A stretch of 36,711 nucleotides of DNA from Variovorax atrisoli 110B. GTDB lineage: Bacteria > Pseudomonadota > Gammaproteobacteria > Burkholderiales > Burkholderiaceae_C. The notes under the pieces are model-generated. The model saw nothing but the letters and a program-made list of their open reading frames with translations, was not told where the DNA came from and ran no database searches. Of the stretch, positions 1-7,740 are shown piece after piece. Location: the NCBI RefSeq assembly GCF_000382045.1, contig NZ_KB907476.1, positions 1 to 36,711 of the forward strand, given 5' to 3'. A program made the translations under genes and the position numbers. Every line of letters starts with the position of its first letter. Within the stretch, counting starts at the first letter, position 1.

Positions 1-1
1 C

Positions 2-661
2 GTGGCGCTGGGCTCGGGCTCGGTGGCGTCCACCGCGGCGGGCATGGCCGGCTACGTGCCGGGCGGCGCGACGGCGCAGCAGGAGGCCGCGATCAGGGCC
101 ACCACCAGCACGCAGGCCGCGGTGTCGGTGGGCGATGCGGCCAACGGCCAGTACCGCCAGATCACCGGCGTGGCGGCGGGCACGGCCGACAGCGACGCGA
201 CCAACGTGGCCCAGCTGAAGGCGGCCTCGGCGGCAGCGAAGGCCAGCAGCGTGCAGTACGCGACCAACCCGGACGGCTCGGTCAACTACAACCAGATCAC
301 GCTGGGCGGCGGCCAGGCGCCGGGCGGCACGCGCATCAGCAACGTGGCGCCAGGCATCCTGCCGGGCGACGCGGTCAACGTGCAGCAGCTCAACCAGGTG
401 CAGGGCCAGCTCGGCGACGTGGCGCGCATCGCCTACTCGGGCACGGCCATGGCGTTCGCGATGTCGGGCACCTACCTGCCGACGCTGTACCCGGGCGAGA
501 AGACGGTGGGCGTTGGACTGGGCAGCTACAAGGGCTACAGCGCGGTGGCGCTGACCTTCAAGGCGCTGTCCGACGACGGCAAGATGTCGTGGGGCGCAGG
601 CCTGACGACCACCGGCAAGGAGTGGGGCATCAACGCCGGCATCGGCTGGAAGTGGAAGTAA
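2..661 (+). CDS. C-terminal part of a YadA-like trimeric autotransporter adhesin (5' end outside window)
   Basis: This is the last 219 codons of a surface adhesin; the frame is open to the left edge, so the true start lies outside. Two stalk/neck-type segments are seen, with the pattern V-A-x-G-T-x-x-x-D-A-T-N-V-A-Q-L near residues 53-73 and G-D-A-V-N-V-Q-Q-L near residues 122-130. These are the typical repeats joining YadA/Hia stalks to the membrane. They are followed by a roughly 75-residue YadA anchor domain (about 140-219) rich in alternating Gly and aromatic residues and ending in W-K-W-K, which should contribute four beta strands per monomer to a 12-strand outer-membrane barrel. In known families the protein is a homotrimer that binds host or abiotic surfaces. 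GC content is high, unlike the regulator downstream. The function of the passenger cannot be judged because it is missing. Confidence 0.9.
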   Translation: MALGSGSVASTAAGMAGYVPGGATAQQEAAIRATTSTQAAVSVGDAANGQYRQITGVAAGTADSDATNVAQLKAASAAAKASSVQYATNPDGSVNYNQITLGGGQAPGGTRISNVAPGILPGDAVNVQQLNQVQGQLGDVARIAYSGTAMAFAMSGTYLPTLYPGEKTVGVGLGSYKGYSAVALTFKALSDDGKMSWGAGLTTTGKEWGINAGIGWKWK

Positions 662-1005
662 GGACAGCCACACGTGGCACTCGAAAGTGGCTCGCGCGAG
701 AGAACCTGAGCGCTCTTTATGGACGGTCAGGTCTTCTTCGCAATGCAGCCATACCTGATTTGTCTAAGTGAACCGGGGGCTCAATGTGCATACCTAGAGA
801 CGTTGCTATTTTCGCCGAGGCATAACAACGGCAACGAGCTTCGTCCATGACACAGCAGTTTTCCTCGACTCTTGTGCAAGCAATTAAACGTTAACCGTCG
901 GTAAGTATTGCCATAGCGAGACGCCTTCGGGGAATTCGATCTGACGTCAATCAGAGATTGAAACCAATACCGGCATTCGCAAACAAATGAATTTCTGTCC
1001 GCCGA
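662..1005. other. Gene-free, AT-richer spacer between adhesin and regulator
   Basis: No convincing coding sequence is seen on either strand. Base composition falls sharply just after the adhesin stop codon and stays low through the following regulator gene. This suggests that a transferred or fast-evolving segment begins here. No clear rho-independent terminator with a T tract was found directly after the adhesin. The promoter of the regulator is presumably in the AT-rich part around 880-1000, but I could not pick a convincing -35/-10 pair. Confidence 0.4.
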
Positions 1006-1932
1006 ATGGCTCGGCAGCCTTCTTATGCAAACGCTTGCAGAAGATGGGCGAACAAATTCGAAAAGAGCTGCGTCATGGGAAAGGGGCGTGTCGTGCTAGA
1101 TAGTTCGATTAACTACGAAAAAGAAATATCTGACGGCGAGGTTTATGAACTGGAAATTCCTAGCGAAAAGCCGACCAGTGAGGCGGGGTGGCGCATAGCA
1201 GTTCTAACCTCTTCAGACCCTGATCGCGACTTCGTTACTGATGCCTTGCATCAGGTAGGACATGCGGTAATCAAGTTTTTTCGACTCAAAGACTTGGCAC
1301 AGGCATTATCAGTTGGCGACAAGTTCGATCTATTGATGGTTGCCATAAACGATCGCCCTGAAGCAATATTGGCGGGAAGCAAATTTCTTCGAAGTTTGGC
1401 GGGCGATAGCACTGCCTTCTTGTTGTTAGTTCATCCTGAGCAACTTCTTGAAAACAGATACATCGTAGCGAGCACCTTTAGTGATTTTATTTTAATGCCA
1501 TGCGAAGACTGCGAACTAGTGGCGCGAGTGATGCGTGCGCACGCATCGCTTGGCATGGAAGAGCAAAACGTCTTCACCTTCGGTCGTTACACCTTCGATA
1601 AGATGAGCCACACCCTCAGCATTGAAGGACGAGATGTTCGACTGAAACCCCGACAGTTCAGGCTTGCCCTTTACTTGTTCAGACACGCTAATCGTGCTCA
1701 GTCGCGCGAAGATATCTTCAGAGCAGTCTGGGGCAAAGAGCATTCGATCGACCTGACTCGCACCATTGACGTCCATATCGCTCATCTTCGAAAGCTGTTG
1801 ATGGAAATGTCGTCCGGGGATGTGTCGCTGATATCAATACGAGGTTACGGCTACCGCCTCTTCCTCAATACGCAACGCAAGCCTTCGCCACTAGCCCCTC
1901 TACTTCGAGGCGCAAATTCTGGTAGGCCGTAG
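1006..1932 (+). CDS. OmpR/PhoB-type winged-helix regulator with a degenerate receiver domain
   Basis: The 308-residue product has a receiver-like fold at about residues 62-180 and a Trans_reg_C winged-helix DNA-binding domain at about 190-288. The recognition helix region is T-R-T-I-D-V-H-I-A-H-L-R-K-L and the wing is I-R-G-Y-G-Y-R-L. In the receiver the usual acidic pair after strand 1 is absent. The position expected to carry the phospho-accepting Asp (D-L-L-M-V-A, residue 113) is Ala, and the conserved Lys after strand 5 is Met (F-I-L-M-P). Phosphorylation by a histidine kinase is therefore unlikely, and none is encoded nearby. An in-frame ATG at 1075 would remove the first 23 residues and is an alternative start. 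The gene is much more AT-rich than the adhesin before it. Control of the adjacent adhesin is plausible but inferred from position only. Confidence 0.8.
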   Translation: MARQPSYANACRRWANKFEKSCVMGKGRVVLDSSINYEKEISDGEVYELEIPSEKPTSEAGWRIAVLTSSDPDRDFVTDALHQVGHAVIKFFRLKDLAQALSVGDKFDLLMVAINDRPEAILAGSKFLRSLAGDSTAFLLLVHPEQLLENRYIVASTFSDFILMPCEDCELVARVMRAHASLGMEEQNVFTFGRYTFDKMSHTLSIEGRDVRLKPRQFRLALYLFRHANRAQSREDIFRAVWGKEHSIDLTRTIDVHIAHLRKLLMEMSSGDVSLISIRGYGYRLFLNTQRKPSPLAPLLRGANSGRP

Positions 1933-2388
1933 GTTAGAGAGATATCTCCACGAGAGAATACTTTCCGAAGTAAAGGTTGTCGACTTGTCTGGCGAAACTG
2001 CTGCGAATATTTTGAGGCCCTCGCGGTCGACATCAACGCGCACTAGTAGACAGAGGGCAGTCAACCGATGAAAAATCTGGGATTGAAAGATCATGGGAAA
2101 CATGGCCATCATGGTGAGCGAGCTTGCGCCTGGAAAGTGGCACTACTCGTTGTTGCTGGCAGTGCAGCAGTCTGATGACCTATTGGTTTTCAAACCGATA
2201 GTCGAAGATCTGACCGGACACGAAACAGGGACTGAAGCCTGGATCGATGGTGTTCTAGGTGTCGTTGCCTATCTAGGACTTGGTCATCGCGAGAATCTAC
2301 CTTGACGCTTTCGCATGCCAACGGTAGCCCCTACCAGTCGCATTTCCGCATACATCCTCAAATGGGGCGGCTAAAAAATTGGACTGGT
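1933..2388. other. Spacer with one unrecognised 70-codon ORF
   Basis: This stretch between the regulator and the first IS3 remnant has no recognisable gene. A plus-strand ORF at 2093-2305 begins M-G-N-M-A-I-M-V and is followed by no familiar domain. A second plus-strand frame around 1900-2066 is open but has no start. Both could be debris left by insertion events. The right edge, around 2360-2388, runs directly into the 3' end of the IS3 transposase remnant and probably includes its terminal repeat. I would not call a gene here. Confidence 0.3.
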
Positions 2389-3238
2389 TTATGCCGCAAA
2401 CCCCAGGCTCACCCGGTATTCGATGGGGCTGAGAGAGCCAAGAGATATATTGATCCGCTTCTCGTTGTACCAGCGGATGTACGAGTTGAGCGCCTCGATG
2501 AATTGCTCAATGGTGGAATTCTTTGAGTCTCGAGGATGGAACAGCTCGTTCTTCAGCCGACCGAAGAAGCCTTCGCAAGCTGCGTTGTCAGGTGAACATG
2601 CCTTGCGATACGTCGAGCGGGTGAAGTTCGCGTCGCTCATTCTTGATAACCAGCCTGGCCAGCCGTAGTGGCCGCCCTGATCGGAGTGGATCACGGGCCG
2701 ATCAGCCGTCTCGGCCACCGTTTCGATGGCTGCATCCAGCATCGTGTTGACCAACTCCGCGTCCGGACGGGTACGACGTACTCGCCACCCATGCCGTGGT
2801 CCACCGCGATGTCCACGCACTCGCGGCTGAAGTCATCGACCACCGTCAGGCATTTGATTCGCCGGCCATCGGACAGTGCATCCATCACGAAGTCCGTGCT
2901 CCAGGTTTCATTGATGTGTCGACTGGCTGCCAGCGGCTTGACCCGCTTGACCTTGCGGCGCTTGCGCACCGACAGGTTGGCCAGGTTGTACAGGCGCCAC
3001 ACACGTTTGTGGTTCACTTGGTGGCCTCAAGACTCAACAGGTCGTGGATGCGCCGATAGCCAAAGCGCCGGCGCTCGTGCGCCAACTCGACGATGCGCGT
3101 GCTCAGGCTGGCCGTGGACTCGTTCATGCTGGGCGGCTCCCGGTAGCTGGTTCTGGACAACCCCGCACAGCGACAGGCGCGGCGCTAGTGGATAGTTCCT
3201 GAACCATCCTGGCAGCGGCCTCGCGCTTGGCCTGCGGG
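2389..3238 (-). pseudogene. IS3-family transposase (orfB) with several frameshifts
   Basis: Read on the minus strand in three frames, this is almost a whole IS3 OrfB. It starts near 3238 with L-T-P-Q-A-K-R-E-A-A-A-R-M-V and passes through R-R-A-C-R-C-A-G-L-S-R-T-S-Y-R. It then has G-Y-R-R-I-H-D-L-L, N-H-K-R-V-W-R-L-Y, the first catalytic motif W-S-T-D-F-V, the second H-S-D-Q-G, and a last block with E-G-F-F-G-R-L-K-N-E ending at the stop at 2389. Frame changes are seen near 3190, near 3027 (one G missing before the Gly-His-Gln-Val-Asn-His stretch) and between about 2765 and 2790. The catalytic Asp, Asp and Glu are all still readable, but no single frame encodes an active enzyme. A second IS3 remnant of opposite orientation begins immediately at its 5' side. 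Confidence 0.85.
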
Positions 3239-3242
3239 GTCA

Positions 3243-3813
3243 GCCAAGCTCAGGCAGCCCAAGCAGATGGCCCACGCCATTAACGAGATCTGGAGTATGG
3301 ATTTTGTGGCCGGCGCGCTGTTTGACGGGCGCAAGCTGCGCATGCTCACGGTGGTGGATCTGTTCACGCGCGAGTGTCTGGCCATCGAGGTCGCTCAGAG
3401 CCCCTAAGGGGGAGGATATCGTGAGAACACTCAATGCGATCGCGGTGCGGCGTGGCCTGCCGGGCACGATTAAGACCGATAACGGCAGCGAGTTCATCTC
3501 CAAAGTGATGGACAAATGGGCCTATGAGCGCGGCGTGGAACTCGACTTCAGCCGACCGGGCAAGCCCACCGATAACGCTGCAGTGGAGAGTTTCAACGGC
3601 AGGCTTCGCCAGGAGTGTCTGAACGCACATTGGTTCTTGTCATTGGCCGACGCACAGGCCAATATCGAGGCTTGGCGTCAGGACTACAACGAGAGTCGTC
3701 CCCACTCTGCGCTGGAGTGGGCGACTACTGCCGAATTCGCCCGCCGTTGCTGCCTGCAGGCAGCAACAGCGATGTCAGAGGAGCCGGAAGTTTCTACTTC
3801 CGAGCGGTACTGA
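3243..3813 (+). pseudogene. IS3-family transposase C-terminal fragment, frameshifted
   Basis: This is the catalytic half of an IS3-type OrfB lacking its N-terminal third. The first part reads A-I-N-E-I-W-S-M-D-F-V and T-V-V-D-L-F-T-R-E-C-L in one frame up to a stop near 3404. One extra base in a run of C/G just before that stop shifts the rest into another frame. There K-G-E-D-I-V-R-T-L-N, T-D-N-G-S-E-F, the D-N-A-A-V-E-S-F-N-G-R-L-R-Q-E-C block and Y-N-E-S-R-P-H-S-A-L are found, ending at 3813. The Asp-Asp-Glu triad is present but split between frames. It is a different IS from the minus-strand remnant at 2389-3238 and abuts it head to head, so the junction at about 3240 records a deletion or an IS-into-IS insertion. 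Confidence 0.85.
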
Positions 3814-3882
3814 TTCGGGTACAGGGTCAAAAACGGACTCTACTAACCTTCAACTGGTACGCCCTATCGGGAGCAGGTCACC

Positions 3883-4284
3883 TCACGCGTACAAAGCTCC
3901 ATAACCCCCGCTTGCAGAAGCTTCCCGTAATATTTTCTTCGCCCCCACACTGCCAACGACGGCATTTGTCGCCTCAGGAATGGCCGCGCGAACCCAGGCG
4001 GTTAGCGCCCCCCTGCAGGTGTGGCCCAGTGCCCTCATGGTGGCAGCAATGCAGCGGTCGTGAGTGAGGTAGTGATCGACAGCTGCCGCCTTTTGCTCCA
4101 GCGAGAACTTGGGTCGTCAGCCCGCATAGCCCGCGGGCAAGTCGAGCTTCTGCTGGTATTCGTTGTACCAACCCTTCAGAGAATTCTTTGTTGGATAACC
4201 CAGCTGACGGATGGTGGGTCTGACGCGTTTGCCAAGCTTGATGTAGAGCTCAACGACTCGAATCCGATCTTCGTAGGAATACAC
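3883..4284 (-). pseudogene. IS3-family OrfA remnant with in-frame stop
   Basis: On the minus strand from a GTG at 4284 the frame begins V-Y-S-Y-E-D-R-I-R-V-V-E-L-Y and contains R-Q-L-G-Y-P-T-K-N-S-L-K-G-W-Y. This is the helix-turn-helix type of OrfA seen in one branch of the IS3 family. At 4117-4119 a TGA replaces what should be an Arg codon in the G-R-R-P-K-F-S segment. Translation beyond it continues in the same frame as P-K-F-S-L-E-Q-K-A-A-A-V-D-H-Y with a second HTH-like block (R-C-I-A-A-T-M-R-A-L-G), to a stop at 3883. The OrfB partner is missing. The gene is therefore an inactivated relic, a third distinct IS3-type element in this cluster. Confidence 0.75.
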
Positions 4285-4394
4285 GAACCACCTCCTGGTA
4301 GTCCAAGTTTTCGTCCGCACTCCCAACTGGGTCACTTCTGGATGGAAATCGATAACTACACAGCAACAATCCGATCGATTGCTCAACAAATTCT

Positions 4395-5038
4395 TTGAGA
4401 TTTGCACAGGTTTTCAGGTCAGTAACTCTGCGGACCACGGAAAAACTGGAGATGCTTTTTGCCTCAGGCGTAGCAGAAGGCGTTAACAAAATGATTACAT
4501 TCGTAGAGAATCTTGAGAGCTGGGCAGATACTGAACCGCATGCTCGAACTGCTCTTGATGCATAGCAATGGATGGACCTTCTATCCTTCTGTCCGAAGAG
4601 TGGACGACTCTTGGGAAGGGGTAGTGCGCTCTGTTGGTGGAACTCCCACGACCGTGACCGAGCATGTTTGCCGAAGCATCCATGATGATCCGGCCGATGC
4701 GTTCACCGATGCGATCATTAGAGCTATGTCATTGCGTGACGTTGTCTCCAAATGCTCGACCACTCGACTCGATTGGAACGGCTGAGCCAGACTGCCGATG
4801 TGTAGCGCGGTGCTGAGCTGTAGATAGATCGACCAGGCGCTTCGCGTCCTTGTCGCTGCGCACTGGTATCAGGTACTTGAACAGCATTACCTTAAGTATG
4901 ACGATGACAAATTTGCGGATCGCCGTGAAACTTTACCAGCCATGCACCACGGCATTGCGCTGTACCGGTAGGAGAAGAGGCAATGGTGGGCATACTCGGC
5001 TCTCCTTCAACAGCAGAGCTCCAGCAGCCTTTTGAATC
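4395..5038 (+). other. Stretch with two small overlapping candidate ORFs of unknown function
   Basis: Between the IS3 relic and mscL no known gene is seen. One short plus-strand frame can start at TTG 4395 or ATG 4452 and ends at 4565; it looks helical and protein-like around F-A-S-G-V-A-E-G-V-N-K-M. A second frame, best started at ATG 4540, runs to 4785 and contains G-W-T-F-Y-P-S-V-R-R and D-D-P-A-D-A-F-T-D-A. The amino-acid make-up of both is plausible, but neither has a clear ribosome-binding site and I recognise no family. They may be real small genes or pieces of one broken gene. The part from 4786 to 5038 holds only the presumed mscL promoter, which I could not define. Confidence 0.3.
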
Positions 5039-5470
5039 ATGAGCATCCTCAGTGAATTCAAGGAATTTGCCGTCAAGGGCAACGTCATCGACCTCGCGGT
5101 CGGCGTGATCATCGGCGCGGCCTTCGGCAAGATCGTCGACTCGCTCGTGGCCGACATCATCATGCCGCTGGTGGGCGTGGTGTTCGGCAAGCTCGATTTC
5201 TCGAATCTCTACGTGGTGCTGGGCACGGCGCCACCGGGCGTCGCGAACACGCTGGTGGACGTGAAGAAGGCAGGCGTCCCGGTGCTGGCGTACGGCAACT
5301 TCATCACCATCGCCGTCAACTTCGTGATCCTCGCCTTCATCATCTTCATGATGGTCAAGCAGATCAACCGCCTGAAGCGCACCGAGGAGCCGGCGCCCGC
5401 CGCAGCCCCCGCGACACCCGAAGACGTGGTGCTGCTGCGCGAAATCCGAGACAGTCTCAAACGGAATTAA
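5039..5470 (+). CDS. mscL: Large-conductance mechanosensitive channel MscL
   Basis: The 143-residue protein matches the usual MscL size of about 136-145. It opens with the N-terminal amphipathic helix M-S-I-L-S-E-F-K-E-F-A. This is followed by the pore-lining TM1 containing V-I-D-L-A-V-G-V-I-I-G-A-A-F-G-K-I-V (about 16-33), a periplasmic loop of about 35 residues, TM2 (about 86-108) and a charged cytoplasmic helix. Known members form a pentamer in the inner membrane that opens under extreme membrane tension and releases solutes during hypo-osmotic shock. The gene stands alone, with high GC typical of the chromosome backbone, amid IS debris. No strong Shine-Dalgarno sequence precedes the ATG, but the start is fixed by the family's conserved N-terminus. 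Confidence 0.97.
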   Translation: MSILSEFKEFAVKGNVIDLAVGVIIGAAFGKIVDSLVADIIMPLVGVVFGKLDFSNLYVVLGTAPPGVANTLVDVKKAGVPVLAYGNFITIAVNFVILAFIIFMMVKQINRLKRTEEPAPAAAPATPEDVVLLREIRDSLKRN

Positions 5471-5500
5471 ATTCTGCTTTAGCCTGTTGCATCGACCCCA

Positions 5501-5517
5501 GCCTCGGTGAACGAGGC
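5501..5517 (+). terminator. Possible mscL terminator hairpin
   Basis: A perfect 6-bp GC-rich stem GCCTCG / CGAGGC with a 5-nt loop lies 31 bases after the mscL stop codon. The following bases (GCCTTGTTGG) are only moderately T-rich, so this would be a weak intrinsic terminator. It lies just outside the IS3 insertion that starts near 5583. Confidence 0.45.
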
Positions 5518-5623
5518 GCCTTGTTGGTCCAAAAAGCGTCGATCGACGAGAATGTACGTGACCATGACTTGCTCGGTTTAGTCGAGACAGTTTTTCCTAG
5601 AAGACGGCGGGTTGCAGTTCTAG

Positions 5624-6666
5624 GGAAGGTCTGATCAAGAGCACGCTTCTTGCATGAAGGATTGACCCTGCAAAGGAGCACGAGCGATGAGCCAGATCAG
5701 TTTTGCGGATGCGGAGCAAGCGGGCAAGAGGAGGAAGACAAGGCGCGAAGTCTTCCTTGGCGAGATGGAACTGGTGGTGCCGTGGAAGGCGCTGCTCAAG
5801 GTCATCGAACCCCACTACCCAGTGGCAGGCCGAGGCCGTCGACCTTACCCGCTACAAGCCATGCTGCGCGTGCACCTGATGCAGAACTGGTTCGCACTGA
5901 GCGACCCGGCGATGGAAGAGGCCATGTATGAGATCGCCTCGCTGCGCAGCTTATCCGGACTCGGTCTGGAGACGATCCCCGACGAGACGACCATCCTGAA
6001 CTTCCGCCATCTGCTGGAGGCCAGCGACCTAGCCGAGGACATCTTCAAGCAAATCAACGCCCATCTGGCCAGGAAGGGGCTGCTGCTGAAGCGCGGCTCC
6101 ATCGTTGACGCCACGATCATCGCGGCACCCAGTTCCACCAAGAACGAGAGCGGCGAGCGAGACCCAGAGATGCACCAGACGAAGAAGGGTAACCAGTCGC
6201 ACTTCGGAATGAAGGCGCACATCGGTGTGGATGCGGACTCGGGGCTAGTGCACACGGTGACGACTACCGCAGCCAATGAGGGGGATGTGGACCAGGTGGG
6301 CGACCTGCTGCACGGCAAAGAGGACATGGTGTGGGCGGACTCAGGCTATCGCGGGGCACAGAGCCGAGTGAAGCGCGGCGTGCAATGGCACATTGCGGGC
6401 AGGCCCAGCGACATGGCGAAGATGCCGGAGGGCCGAGCCAAGGCCAGTGCACGCAAGCAGGAACACCAGAAGGCCAGCATCCGGGCGAAGGTGGAGCACC
6501 CGTTCCAGGTGATCAAGCGCCAGTTTGGCCTGGCGAAGGTGAGGTTCAAGGGCCTGGTCAAGAACACGGCGCGCGGGACGCTCAGTGCGACGAGCCTGCG
6601 AGTGCAGCGGGACACCACGCGCACCCGTCATTAAGTCAATTTACGACTTGATCAGACGTTCGTTCC
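5624..6666 (+). mobile_element. IS5-family element inserted in the IS3 orfB, with CTAG target duplication
   Basis: The left terminal repeat is GGAAGGTCTGATCAAG (5624-5639). The right end, reverse complemented, is GGAACGAACGTCTGATCAAG (6647-6666), which is the same repeat with about four extra bases near its tip. Both sides are flanked by CTAG (5620-5623 and 6667-6670), the four-base target typical of the IS5 group. The element is 1043 bp and encodes one DDE transposase. It is inserted eight codons from the end of the outer IS3 orfB. The extended right repeat may affect its mobility. Confidence 0.88.
5687..6634 (+). CDS. IS5-family DDE transposase, probably with a short internal deletion
   Basis: The 315-residue protein has the IS5-type N-terminal DUF772 region (about 10-115), with L-Q-A-M-L-R-V-H-L-M-Q-N-W and P-D-E-T-T-I-L-N-F-R. 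The RNase-H-like DDE domain follows. Catalytic residues are visible as D141 (G-S-I-V-D-A-T), D218 (V-W-A-D-S-G-Y-R-G) and E270 (K-V-E-H-P-F). After V-K-N-T-A at 291-295 most relatives continue with a stretch resembling Q-L-H-T-L-F-A-L-S-N-L-W-M-A. Here the sequence goes straight to R-G-T-L-S-A-T. I infer an in-frame deletion of about 14 codons between two GCG triplets, which may disable the enzyme. An AGGAGC-like ribosome-binding site precedes the ATG at 5687. Confidence 0.9.
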   Translation: MSQISFADAEQAGKRRKTRREVFLGEMELVVPWKALLKVIEPHYPVAGRGRRPYPLQAMLRVHLMQNWFALSDPAMEEAMYEIASLRSLSGLGLETIPDETTILNFRHLLEASDLAEDIFKQINAHLARKGLLLKRGSIVDATIIAAPSSTKNESGERDPEMHQTKKGNQSHFGMKAHIGVDADSGLVHTVTTTAANEGDVDQVGDLLHGKEDMVWADSGYRGAQSRVKRGVQWHIAGRPSDMAKMPEGRAKASARKQEHQKASIRAKVEHPFQVIKRQFGLAKVRFKGLVKNTARGTLSATSLRVQRDTTRTRH

Positions 6667-7483
6667 CTAGGCGGAGTTCCTGTTTGAACTCCGACGGGGT
6701 CAAGTATTGCGGGCTGCTGCGGGGACGTACCTCGTTGTAGTGATTGCGCCAGGCTTCGATCAGAACAGCGGCTTCGCGGCGCGAGCGGAACCACTCGATG
6801 GACAGGCACTCGTCGCGGAACTTGCCGTTGAAGCTCTCATCGGTGCCGTTCTGCCAAGGCTTGCCGGGATCGTTGAGCACGGTGGCAATGCCCGAGCCGG
6901 AGATCCACTCCAGGATGGCCTGACTGACGAACTCGGGCTCGTTATCCGAACGCATGAACAGCGGCGCGCCGTGCAGGCTGACCAGGCGCGAGAGCACCTC
7001 GATCACCCGTTTGGACCGGAGGGCCCCGGCCACATCGATGGCCAGGCACTCGCGGGTGTATTCGTCCACCACGGTCAGGCACTTGATCTGCTGACCGCTG
7101 GCCGTGGTGACGAAGTCGTAGGCCCAGACCATGTTGGCCTTGAACGGCGTGTGAGTACGCGGGCGCATCGAGGCGATGCGCTTGCGCGGCCGTTTCCGGG
7201 GCACCAGCAGGTCCGCTTGGCGCCACAGTCTGTGCGTGCGAGACCAACTCAACTCGAAGCCCTTGCGGCGCAGGAACACGCGGATGCGGCGATAGCCGTA
7301 GCGCGGATACTGAGCCGAAAGTTCCTTCATCGCCGCGAGCACCGGTGCATCCTTGGCGGGCAGGCGCAGCTCGTAGCTGGGTTTCGCACGTGACATACCG
7401 ATGAGCCCGCAGGCGCGGCGCAGACTCAAGCCCCGTGCGCGCACGAAGGCCAGTTGCTCGCGCCGAGCCAGCGGGCTCACCAT
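6641..7483 (-). CDS. IS3-family transposase OrfB, last residues replaced by IS5 end
   Basis: This is the catalytic subunit of the outer IS3 element, 280 residues as it now stands. It has the HTH_21 segment (Y-P-R-Y-G-Y-R-R-I), the first Asp in M-V-W-A-Y-D-F-V, the second in R-S-D-N-E-P-E-F (Glu replaces the usual Gly) and Glu in G-T-D-E-S-F-N-G-K-F. It ends with the usual H-Y-N-E-V-R-P-R-S-S. Its final residues G-N-E-R-L-I-K-S come from the terminal repeat of the inserted IS5 element; without the insertion the ORF would be 279 residues. The start overlaps the end of orfA. An A7 run at the overlap (in frame GCA AAA AAA TGG) fits the programmed -1 frameshift that makes the OrfAB transposase in this family. 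Confidence 0.9.
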   Translation of the reverse strand: MVSPLARREQLAFVRARGLSLRRACGLIGMSRAKPSYELRLPAKDAPVLAAMKELSAQYPRYGYRRIRVFLRRKGFELSWSRTHRLWRQADLLVPRKRPRKRIASMRPRTHTPFKANMVWAYDFVTTASGQQIKCLTVVDEYTRECLAIDVAGALRSKRVIEVLSRLVSLHGAPLFMRSDNEPEFVSQAILEWISGSGIATVLNDPGKPWQNGTDESFNGKFRDECLSIEWFRSRREAAVLIEAWRNHYNEVRPRSSPQYLTPSEFKQELRLGNERLIKS

Positions 7484-7740
7484 TTTTTTGCGTTGATCTC
7501 CTTGAGGATCTCGAGGTCCAGATCTCGCTCGGCAAGGAGCTTCTTCAGCCGGCTGTTCTCAAGCTCCAGGGCCTTCAGACGCATGACGTCGGCCGCTTTC
7601 ATTTGGCCGAAGTGTCTGCGCCAGGCATAGATGGTGGCGTCGCTGACCTTGTGCTTCTTGGCGGCCTCGGCCACCGTCGTGCGATCTGCCTCGCGCAGGA
7701 TCGTGACCATCTGCTCTTCTGAAAATCGACTCTTCTTCAT
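7477..7740 (-). CDS. IS3-family transposase OrfA
   Basis: This 87-residue DNA-binding subunit begins M-K-K-S-R-F-S-E-E-Q-M-V. It contains an HTH (T-V-A-E-A-A-K-K-H-K-V-S-D-A-T-I-Y-A-W-R-R) and a C-terminal leucine-zipper-like helix with heptad leucines (L-E-L-E-N-S-R-L-K-K-L-L). This is the normal layout for OrfA of the IS51/IS407-like branch. It binds the terminal repeats and dimerises through the coiled coil. Its stop codon overlaps the orfB start by seven bases at an A7 slippery run, allowing the fused OrfAB to be made by -1 slippage. The ATG follows an AGGGGAGCC-type Shine-Dalgarno region. Confidence 0.93.
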   Translation of the reverse strand: MKKSRFSEEQMVTILREADRTTVAEAAKKHKVSDATIYAWRRHFGQMKAADVMRLKALELENSRLKKLLAERDLDLEILKEINAKKW

